Source: JBMYRH01 sp049602155 (GTDB lineage: Bacteria > Myxococcota_A > UBA9042 > PHBI01 > JBMYRH01). Taken from it: DNA of 5,409 nucleotides. Below the pieces are notes generated by a model. The model was not told the DNA's origin and searched no databases. It saw nothing but the letters and a program-made list of their open reading frames with translations. The stretch spans positions 1-5,409 of the forward strand of contig JBMYRH010000067.1 of assembly GCA_049602155.1 (NCBI GenBank), given 5' to 3'. Below, piece by piece: positions 1 through 5,175 of the stretch. Position 1 is the first letter of the stretch; the number at the start of each line of letters is the position of its first letter. The position numbers and the translations under genes were made by a program.

Positions 1-73
1 TGAAGCGGCGCTGGGTGCAGCGACGGGTGAGCAGGTAGGTCGTGCCGGGGACGACACGTCGGGGCCAGGTCAT
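1..73 (-). CDS. IS200-like/REP-associated Y1 transposase, N-terminal fragment
   Basis: Only the first 24 codons are inside the window; the gene continues past the left edge. The start MTWPRRVVPGTTYLLTRRC matches the N-terminus I recall for Y1 (HUH) transposases of the IS200-like/RAYT family in myxobacteria, where P-G-x-x-Y-x-x-T-R-R forms the first strand of the Y1 fold. Known members are single-strand DNA nucleases that act on short hairpin repeats; the HUH motif and catalytic tyrosine would lie outside the window. The ATG at 73 is chosen because GAGGAGG lies about 8 bases upstream. The frame stays open for roughly 35 codons further upstream without an ATG, so a longer product from another start is possible but less likely. 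The hairpin-bearing repeat array at 227-293 lies upstream, as expected for a RAYT near its target repeats. Whether the gene is intact cannot be judged. Confidence 0.72.
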   Translation of the reverse strand, partial: MTWPRRVVPGTTYLLTRRCTQRRF

Positions 74-157
74 CGGGAGGTCCTCCTCGACCAGCGGAGT
101 GCGGGTCTCGGTAGGGGTGATGACGAGCTGGCGAGTTTCGCGACGGACTTTTTTCAG

Positions 158-174
158 GGCCCGAAGTTCGGGCC
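158..174. repeat. Perfect inverted repeat (hairpin)
   Basis: GGCCCGAA at 158-165 and TTCGGGCC at 167-174 are exact reverse complements around a single central base, so at least six G/C-rich pairs can form a stem. A run of six T lies at 149-154 on the plus-strand 5' side. Because the T run precedes the hairpin on the plus strand, and reads as A's after it on the minus strand, this does not fit an intrinsic terminator in either direction. It lies about 85 bases upstream of the Y1 transposase start and could be a structured site for the transposase or for regulation; that is inference. Confidence 0.5.
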
Positions 175-226
175 AATGATTTCAGCCTCTTTCATGACCC
201 TGGGTTGGAAGTATCTCGAGGGTTCA

Positions 227-293
227 GAATTCGTCCCTGGGTCGGGACAGTTGAATTCGTCCCTGGGTCGGGACAGTTGGGGTCGGGACAGTT
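227..293. repeat. Tandem REP-like repeat array (26-bp unit, 2.5 copies)
   Basis: Two identical 26-bp units lie head to tail at 227-252 and 253-278. Each starts GAATTCGTCCC and ends GGGTCGGGACAGTT. A third, truncated copy at 280-293 keeps only the last 14 bases. Each full unit holds an inverted repeat GTCCC / GGGAC (233-237 with 244-248; 259-263 with 270-274) around a 6-base loop, so each can fold as a small hairpin. The third copy lacks the left arm. The array is about 150 bases upstream of the Y1 transposase start and in the intergenic space after the 344-1453 gene. Hairpin repeats next to a Y1 transposase are the hallmark of REP/RAYT systems; the functional link here is inference. Confidence 0.75.
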
Positions 294-343
294 TGTCTGT
301 GAGTGACCATGCGCCGTTAAGAGTTAATCCCTAGGGCGGGTGG

Positions 344-1453
344 CTAGAGTTTCTTTAAGGCAATCGGACCCAGTCGAACGCCACATTCCGAATCAATGTT
401 TGCGTATTTCACATTCTCGATACATTTGGCCTCTAAGGGAGTCCAACCACGGTCGCAACTTTTCTTAAGTTCATCCTGATGCGCTCTCTGCATCGCTCGA
501 ACACTGATGCCAAGCTTTCGCAATGTCGTTACTGCTGCTGCGCTTCCTTCAGGTCCTTTTCGTAGTGAAGCAATGCGTCCGCATTCCTCTTTATCAACGA
601 CCCGCCACGTGCCGAGGGGCAGAACAGGTTTGAAAGAGTCGCCGTACACAATCGTCTCGACGGTGTCCGTTTCATAGCGAAGTGTCATACGCCCGTCTGA
701 ACTCTCTACTACCTCTACACACGGGGTCTCGTTCAACGTTTTAAGGATTGCGGGCTCCGTTCCTAAGTTTGAACTGAGAACAAGATCACAGCGCCATTTT
801 TCCTGATGAATCACGACCCCGCGATAGTTGATATCGAAAACGTCTCCTTTCGAATCCATGCTCTGAGTCTCGCCAAAGAGAGTGTAGATACCGTCACTTA
901 CGGGTTGGAGTTCCTCTCTCCTTCCGAACTGCTTAAAGTCACCGCTTGAATCGGTTGTTGATTCGAGCCACCAAACGCCACCGCGGGTTAAGTCAGCTAC
1001 TCCTCTACTGCGGGACTTACTGCGATACTCGTCCACGACCTTGTTGAGTAGCTTTTCAAGCTCTCGGTTTGCACGAACACCAGCATCAACATAATCAACA
1101 ACCTCCTTCAGACGTTTTAGTGCTCCAGACTTCTGCACAAGCTTCGCGTTTTCGGGCCTAAGGTTCGTGAGCTGCGTGCCGCTGCTCATTGATGCAGCTA
1201 GGTAGTCATCTAGGTGTGCTGGGCTTTTTGAAATCTGGGCAAGGCGGCCTGCGGCACTTTCCGCGCGTCGAGCAGTTGTCGCCACATCGTCACTCTGGCC
1301 CAAGCCGGCGACAGCCGTCTTCAACGATTTTAATGTCTTTGGGCCGGATTTGACTTGGTTGCCACACGAGCGGATGCCGTTGAGGCAGCCGAACAAAATG
1401 GAACATGTGCATAGTAGCGTTAAGTGGCGCATATTCAGGCGGTTAGAATACAT
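344..1453 (-). CDS. Predicted lipoprotein of unknown function
   Basis: 369 codons. I do not recognise a family. The N-terminus has a short basic region and a hydrophobic stretch (about residues 11-22) ending in L20-F21-G22-C23, a plausible lipobox, so C23 would be lipidated and the protein anchored outside the cytoplasm. Residues 35-150 are rich in Ala, Leu and Lys and look helical. Residues 158-285 look strand-rich, with Trp, Tyr and Gly (GGVWWLE, DINYRGVVIHQEKW). Residues 287-369 look helical again. Mature cysteines are C30, C222, C245, C291, C333, C344 and C357. Start M1 is supported by AAGGGG seven bases upstream; M8 would give a tighter signal peptide but lacks such a site. Base composition is about 45-50% G+C in sampled lines against about 75% in a sampled line of the Cys-rich gene, which points to separate origin. 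No close gene partner and no clear terminator were seen. Confidence 0.8.
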   Translation of the reverse strand: MYSNRLNMRHLTLLCTCSILFGCLNGIRSCGNQVKSGPKTLKSLKTAVAGLGQSDDVATTARRAESAAGRLAQISKSPAHLDDYLAASMSSGTQLTNLRPENAKLVQKSGALKRLKEVVDYVDAGVRANRELEKLLNKVVDEYRSKSRSRGVADLTRGGVWWLESTTDSSGDFKQFGRREELQPVSDGIYTLFGETQSMDSKGDVFDINYRGVVIHQEKWRCDLVLSSNLGTEPAILKTLNETPCVEVVESSDGRMTLRYETDTVETIVYGDSFKPVLPLGTWRVVDKEECGRIASLRKGPEGSAAAVTTLRKLGISVRAMQRAHQDELKKSCDRGWTPLEAKCIENVKYANIDSECGVRLGPIALKKL

Positions 1454-1697
1454 GTGTCATCCCCTTCTTTCCTCGACAGCCAGTTCCACAATACCCTTTT
1501 GGTTGCGCCCCTAGGAAAAACAAACGCTCTAGCCCGGGTATGAGTATGGCTGGTCGAGCCCTGCGATCCCCTCGTCATGTGCACCGCCGTCGAGCACGCA
1601 CGCCGGCTACGCGACACCCTGGGGCGCACCGGCGTCCGTGCCCTCGGCCTGCGGCGGAGGAACCGGGACTCGCGTCGCCCCACGGGCGACCTGCTGT
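1454..1697. other. Intergenic stretch with remnant-like plus-strand ORF
   Basis: There is no solid gene here. On the plus strand a frame opens after the TGA at 1541, has an ATG at 1577 and stops at 1706-1708. It would encode 43 residues (MCTAVEHARRLRDTLGRTG then an Arg-rich tail). Most of its codons end in G or C, as real genes here do, but there is no ribosome binding site before the ATG and I recognise no family, so it is more likely a fragment than a gene. The competing minus-strand frame over 1435-1683 is Arg/Ser/Thr-rich and looks spurious. The part nearest 1454 carries the 5' leader and ribosome binding site of the lipoprotein gene. No convincing promoter, terminator or tRNA was seen. 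Confidence 0.35.
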
Positions 1698-1787
1698 CTA
1701 CAGTGTGAGCATGTAGGCGATCAGCGCCTGAATCTCATCCTCGGCCAGGTGGTCGGTCCGCCCCATGGTGGTCGCCGTCTGGGTCAG
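1698..1787 (-). pseudogene. Orphan C-terminal tail of a c-type cytochrome
   Basis: Read on the minus strand toward the TAG at 1698-1700, one frame gives VLTQTATTMGRTDHL, then AEDEIQALIAYMLTL. This is the usual end of a class I cytochrome c domain: a Met in a T-x-M-G context that could be the distal heme ligand, then a final amphipathic helix with the E-I-x-x-L-I-A-Y-x-x-T-L pattern. Of about 30 codons, 27 end in G or C, supporting real coding ancestry. The heme-attachment part (CXXCH) is not found upstream in this frame; instead the frame runs into the Cys-rich lipoprotein gene, which is coded in a different frame. The only internal ATG (1766) would make 22 residues. It is best read as the remnant of a deleted cytochrome gene. 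A frameshifted C-terminal extension of the neighbouring protein is the alternative: a -1 shift at the TGA of that gene would join them. Confidence 0.5.
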
Positions 1788-2998
1788 CACTGGCAGGTGC
1801 CCTCCTCGCAGATGAAGATCCCCGTGCAGGCGCTCTCACCGCACCAGGCGCAGTCCGCGTTCGTCTCACAGGCCAGGGCCTCCTCGCTCGCCTCCAGGCA
1901 GTTGCAGACCAGTCCGCAGTTGGCCTGCGCCTCGTCGATGCACGCCGCGTCCCAGGCGCTGTTGCAGCAGTAGGGGTCGAGGTCGCAGACGCAGGCCTGC
2001 ACGTCAGGGTCGCCGTTGCCGGGGGATATCGCCGACGCGCAGGGGTGCTGATCACCGCAGACATCACTCGAGGCGTAGGTGCACGCGCCGGTCTCACCAT
2101 CACAGCTGTCGATGGTGCAAGCGGAGCTGTCGTCGCAGAGCTCCGGGTCCGCCGCCGTGACGCAGGCCCCGGTCTCGGGATCGCACTGCGCGGTCAAGCA
2201 GCCCACCGCCTCGGGGTCGTCGCAGACCACTGGCTCCCCCTGAACACACATCCCCTCGTCGCAGGTCCACTCACCATCGACGCAGGCGTTGCCAAAGCAG
2301 GCACCACAGTCGGCGTCAGCCTCGCAGTTATCCTCCGAGCAGTCACAGGACGCGCCACAGACACCGTCGGCGAGCTGAACGCAGAGACTGTCCCAGGCGT
2401 TCGTGCAGCACCAGGCGTCCTGAGCGCAGACGCAGGCGGTGATGTCCGGATCGCTGGAGAACGGAAGAACGCCCACCTCGCAGGGGTGATTGTCGAAGTG
2501 CGGCGGCTGCACACAGTCGCCGTTGTCGAAATCCAGAGCCTCGCAATCGAAGACAGGGTCGCACCACGCGTCACCGAGAGAGAACGCGGGGGTGCAGCCT
2601 CCCTCGCAATTGACGACCTGTCCCTCTTCACACCCCTCAATCGCCGCGTCACCCTCCGGCTCCGGCTCGGCGACGTCCTCCGGCCCAAAGCCAGCATCCG
2701 GGTCGGGGGAGGGCGGCACAGCGGCGTCACTCACGTCCTCCGCCGGCGGCGCAGCGGTATCCTGCGGCCCGGGGTCAGGCTGAGAGGGCGCGTCCGGCGT
2801 GGGAGGAGCCACATCGGCGGTCGTCGCGTCCGAGGCGCCGCCACTGCCTTGGCCGTCGGCGAGGGTGGCGCCATCCGCGCCGCCGAAGCTATCGGCGCCT
2901 TGGTCATCCCCACCGCCGAGGCTGGTCTCGCTCGAGCCGCAGGCGGGCGCCGCGACGGCGATGAGGGTGATGACGAGGGTGCTCAGGATCGCTCGCAT
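1784..2998 (-). CDS. Cys-rich modular lipoprotein
   Basis: 404 codons from the ATG at 2998, chosen because GGAG lies six bases upstream and the product then begins with a clean signal peptide (MRAILSTLVITLIAVAAPAC, lipobox A-P-A-C20). A start 31 codons earlier would bury the signal. Residues 21-120 form a flexible Gly/Asp/Ala/Pro linker, as in surface lipoproteins. The rest has 46 cysteines. Residues 123-162 (LGDAWCDPVFDCEALDFDNG then DC) resemble a Notch/LNR-like Ca-binding repeat. Module A (171-251) and module B (318-402) are homologous and share DPD..ACVC....CC..AWD...C. Between them are two short repeats (259-280 and 288-307) of the CDD..CT.D.CD..TGAC type. All cysteines are probably disulfide-bonded outside the cytoplasm. 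The molecular function is unknown; adhesion or matrix roles are guesses. The gene ends beside an out-of-frame cytochrome c tail. An isolated gene rather than an operon member is likely, with 412 bases separating it from the next large gene upstream. Confidence 0.88.
   Translation of the reverse strand: MRAILSTLVITLIAVAAPACGSSETSLGGGDDQGADSFGGADGATLADGQGSGGASDATTADVAPPTPDAPSQPDPGPQDTAAPPAEDVSDAAVPPSPDPDAGFGPEDVAEPEPEGDAAIEGCEEGQVVNCEGGCTPAFSLGDAWCDPVFDCEALDFDNGDCVQPPHFDNHPCEVGVLPFSSDPDITACVCAQDAWCCTNAWDSLCVQLADGVCGASCDCSEDNCEADADCGACFGNACVDGEWTCDEGMCVQGEPVVCDDPEAVGCLTAQCDPETGACVTAADPELCDDSSACTIDSCDGETGACTYASSDVCGDQHPCASAISPGNGDPDVQACVCDLDPYCCNSAWDAACIDEAQANCGLVCNCLEASEEALACETNADCAWCGESACTGIFICEEGTCQC
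1793..2488 (-). repeat. Duplicated protein module within the Cys-rich lipoprotein
   Basis: Module A is encoded at 2246-2488 and module B at 1793-2047. Both begin with the same nine bases encoding HPC. In each, the first nine cysteines lie at relative offsets 0, 16, 18, 24, 25, 33, 41, 45 and 47, with no insertion in either copy. Module B then has a 5-residue insertion and one 1-residue loss relative to A over the remaining shared cysteines. Sequence identity is moderate outside the ACVC and CC..AWD cores, so the duplication is old or each module was gained separately. Confidence 0.75.
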
Positions 2999-3209
2999 GG
3001 CGTGCTCCAGGGTCCGGCGCTGTGTCGAAGGGCGCGGAATGTATGCGAGCCCCCGTCGCGCGCGCAAGCATCGAGGCGTCAGCGCGCACACCAGAAAAGT
3101 GGCTGAGCAGAGAGATTCGACTCAAGCTCGACACGCTGCGCCTCGAAACCCGGCGCGTGGCCTCACGACCCATCACCCTTGGGAGGGCGCACCGTGACCA
3201 TCGACCTCC

Positions 3210-3362
3210 TCATCGTGAGCCCCTAGCCGCCGTGACCTGATCGGTGCCCGACTCGGGCAGGCAGATGGACCCCTCGAAGGGGAGCATCGCGGCCACGGCC
3301 GGGTTGCAGTCGTGGCAGCAGAGGTAAGGGGCCTGGCGCGCGCCACGCCGCTGACACCCCAT
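3210..3362 (-). CDS. Possible small Cys-containing ORF (50 aa)
   Basis: The frame opens shortly after the stop of the 498-aa gene. From the ATG at 3362 it reads MGCQRRGARQAPYLCCHDCN and continues with PAVAAMLPFEGSICLPESGT before the TGA at 3210-3212. From TAC (Tyr13) to ACC (Thr40), 28 codons in a row end in G or C while first and second positions are mixed, which is the signature of a translated frame in this genome. A GGGGG run lies about 8 bases before the ATG, and the gap to the upstream gene is 48 bases, so co-transcription with it is plausible. It contains CC-x-x-C and one further cysteine (C34). I recognise no family. It could be a genuine small protein or the surviving 3' end of a larger Cys-rich gene. 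Confidence 0.4.
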   Translation of the reverse strand: MGCQRRGARQAPYLCCHDCNPAVAAMLPFEGSICLPESGTDQVTAARGSR

Positions 3363-3410
3363 CTCGCGGGCCCCCAGGCCTCTCTGCGGACGTCACGCGG
3401 CCCTCTCTCC

Positions 3411-4907
3411 CTACACTGTCAGGTCCGTGAGAGCGGCGACGACCGCATCGTGGCTGGTCCACGGCTTGTGTGTGGGCTCGACGCCGTAATGGAAGGCGGC
3501 CGCCAGCAGTCGGTTGCGCCACGTCGGCGCGGCCAAGCCGGCCTCCTCGAAAGCGGCCACCGGGTGTTTGACCTGATGCTCTTCGAGCAGGGTTGGATAG
3601 GCGCTGTCGCGAAAGCGTGCGATGAAGGCCTGCGGGTCGCCTCCCTGGTCCAAGTGGGCCAGAGCGACTGATATTGCGTCGCTTCTGCTGGTGCTCAGAG
3701 CCTCGAATACGTCGTCCAGGCTGGGCTCGATGTCGGGGGCCGGCGTCATCGCGTCAAGGTGCCATGACGTGTCTGGGTTCTCCCCGTTGTGCCCCAGGCA
3801 CATGTCGCGATTTTGCGGCAGGAACGCAACGGCCTGTAGGAGCAGAAGGCGCTGTAGGCGGTCACTCGAGGTGGTGTCGAAGGCGTGACGCAGGGCGTTG
3901 TTGGTCGTCACCGCGTGCATGGGGAATTTGATCCAGCCTTCGAAGGGAAAGCGGAGCGTCAGCTCGGCGGCGGCAAGGCGGCAGGCCTCCCAGAGGGATG
4001 CGGGCGCGACTCCTGATTGCAGTTGGCCGATCGCGGCGTTCACCGCGTCTTGGGGGGTGGCGCTTCGCAGGCCCGCCAGAAGCTCCAGGGCGGCGCCCTC
4101 ATCGGGCGTGCCGGCAGCCCAATCCTCAGGGAGGCCTAAGGCGAGTTCCTGGTTGCGCTCAAAGGCGTCCACGACCTTTGTGTCCGAATTGCAGAGTTTG
4201 TCCGTCAGCGCCGTGAGCGCGGCTTCGGGTTCGAACCAGCCGCTGAACGCCAGCGTGCGCAGGGTTTGGACGACATCGATGGTGGTGTGACCGATCCAGT
4301 TGTAGTTGCGTGCACCGAACTCGAAGAGGATGTCTTGCGCAGCGATGAGCTGACCGGACTGGACCAGGGCTGCCACCGCGTTTGCGGACGCGGACGCGTC
4401 CCAGCTCTCTAGCGCGGCGGTGAGCTCGGCCGGTCCGGGCGCCCCCACCACTGCGATCGGGTCGACAGCGGTGAAGGGGCCAAGCTCGCTCTTGAGTCGA
4501 AGCAGCGCGTACATCAGAGGCAGGTCGTTGCGGGGCGCCAACTCGCGACCGAGTTGATGCGCAGAGAAGATCCCCGCGCGTCGATGCATCTCCAGTGGGG
4601 CCGGCGTCACGGTCGCCGCGAGCATGCCGGCGATCAGATCGCTGTATGCCAGACCACCGTTGAGCCTCTCGACGGCCACGGCGACGAGGTCCTCCGCCGG
4701 CGTCTCGAAGATCCACTCCAGCAGGCTCTGAGCCCCTGTTCGGTCGCGAGGTGCAGCCGTGTCGGGCACCGTCGCGACGTCTTGTGCAGCGTCCGGGCCG
4801 GCATCCTGTGCGGCGCCCTTAGGCCCGCCAGAGCACGCCACCCAGAGCGCAGCAGCCGATCCCATCTGGAGCGCCTGGCGCCGGGTCATTCTGTGTTTCG
4901 TCGTCAT
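3411..4907 (-). CDS. Tat-exported helical protein, probable lipoprotein, unknown function
   Basis: 498 codons from the ATG at 4907. This start places a twin-arginine motif (MTRRQALQMG, R9-R10) and a short hydrophobic segment at the N-terminus, ending in L21-W-V-A-C25. C25 is a possible lipidation site, although the -3 residue is Trp rather than Leu. A start 30 codons earlier would precede a plausible promoter -10 box and bury the signal. Residues 26-57 are an Ala/Asp/Pro linker; the rest looks almost entirely helical. Notable segments are YSDLIAGMLAA (88-98), FGARNYNWIGHTTIDVVQTL (197-216), FPMHAVTTNNALRHAF (328-343) and PTWRNRLLAAAFHYG (461-475). These resemble, from memory, unnamed Tat-signal proteins of planctomycetes and myxobacteria, and the His-containing pattern faintly recalls the questin-oxidase-like family; neither is verified. 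There are 14 histidines, mostly near helices, so metal or cofactor binding is possible. Tat export suggests a protein folded before export, often with a cofactor. Confidence 0.82.
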   Translation of the reverse strand: MTTKHRMTRRQALQMGSAAALWVACSGGPKGAAQDAGPDAAQDVATVPDTAAPRDRTGAQSLLEWIFETPAEDLVAVAVERLNGGLAYSDLIAGMLAATVTPAPLEMHRRAGIFSAHQLGRELAPRNDLPLMYALLRLKSELGPFTAVDPIAVVGAPGPAELTAALESWDASASANAVAALVQSGQLIAAQDILFEFGARNYNWIGHTTIDVVQTLRTLAFSGWFEPEAALTALTDKLCNSDTKVVDAFERNQELALGLPEDWAAGTPDEGAALELLAGLRSATPQDAVNAAIGQLQSGVAPASLWEACRLAAAELTLRFPFEGWIKFPMHAVTTNNALRHAFDTTSSDRLQRLLLLQAVAFLPQNRDMCLGHNGENPDTSWHLDAMTPAPDIEPSLDDVFEALSTSRSDAISVALAHLDQGGDPQAFIARFRDSAYPTLLEEHQVKHPVAAFEEAGLAAPTWRNRLLAAAFHYGVEPTHKPWTSHDAVVAALTDLTV

Positions 4908-4967
4908 GCCAGCCCATGCCCCCACGCGCTGCGCCGCTTGACCGGCTGTGTCGGGGCTATATGAGCG

Positions 4968-4997
4968 ATAATACCGGCTAGGCAGGCGAACCCACAA
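4968..4997 (-). promoter_or_regulatory. Candidate sigma-70-like promoter for the Tat protein gene
   Basis: On the minus strand, TTGTGG (4992-4997) and TATTAT (4968-4973) are separated by 18 bases. The -10 box matches TATAAT at five of six positions; the -35 box matches TTGACA only at its first three. Transcription would begin near 4960, giving a leader of about 50 bases before the ATG at 4907 and excluding the longer upstream start. The local A/T enrichment stands out from the GC-rich surroundings. Confidence 0.3.
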
Positions 4998-5057
4998 ACC
5001 TGGTTCGTGACAGGCTGGCTATGGGGAGCCAAACCCGAGCGCGAAAGGCCCCTAGCG

Positions 5058-5169
5058 GGTGCGACCTGTTACCGGTGCGACCTGTTACCGCCTTGACCCA
5101 GTTCTTGGGCGTTAATGTTCGGCTTAACATTCGGGTGCTACCTGTTGAGGCTGGTGCTACCTGTTGAGG
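5058..5169. repeat. Two pairs of short direct repeats around a small hairpin
   Basis: GGTGCGACCTGTTACC occurs twice in direct tandem at 5058-5073 and 5074-5089. GGTGCTACCTGTTGAGG occurs twice at 5134-5150 and 5153-5169. All four share the core GGTGC-K-ACCTGTT (K is G or T). Between the pairs, AATGTT (5114-5119) and AACATT (5126-5131) form a 6-bp inverted repeat around a 6-base loop. The last copy ends six bases from the stop codon of the pentapeptide-repeat gene, so the array sits immediately downstream of that gene. The unit differs from the one at 227-293. Such repeats may be REP-like elements or binding sites; the role is unknown. Confidence 0.7.
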
Positions 5170-5175
5170 TGGAGC

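Noticed and set aside
74..190. N-terminal extension of the Y1 transposase
   Set aside because: The frame is open and gives a plausible peptide (RRETRQLVITPTETRTP), but there is no ATG after the upstream stop, while the ATG at 73 has a good ribosome binding site and matches the family start.
1435..1683. Minus-strand 82-codon frame overlapping the lipoprotein start
   Set aside because: The product is Arg/Ser/Thr-rich and low in complexity, it overlaps the better-supported lipoprotein start and leader, and it resembles no known family.
2045..3106. Long plus-strand open frame (353 codons) opposite the Cys-rich gene
   Set aside because: It mirrors the codon bias of the minus-strand gene and gives an Arg/Gly/Ala/Val-rich product without signal, domain or start site; it is a shadow frame.
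3194..3226. Plus-strand GTG mini-ORF (VTIDLLIVSP then stop) behind a good GGGAGGG site
   Set aside because: Its start resembles the N-terminus of B12-binding/radical-SAM proteins, but ten codons are too few to support any call, and it overlaps the end of the minus-strand small ORF.
3269..3286. CCCCT-CGA-AGGGG inverted repeat as a terminator
   Set aside because: The stem is short, no T run follows on either strand, and it lies inside the small coding-like frame.
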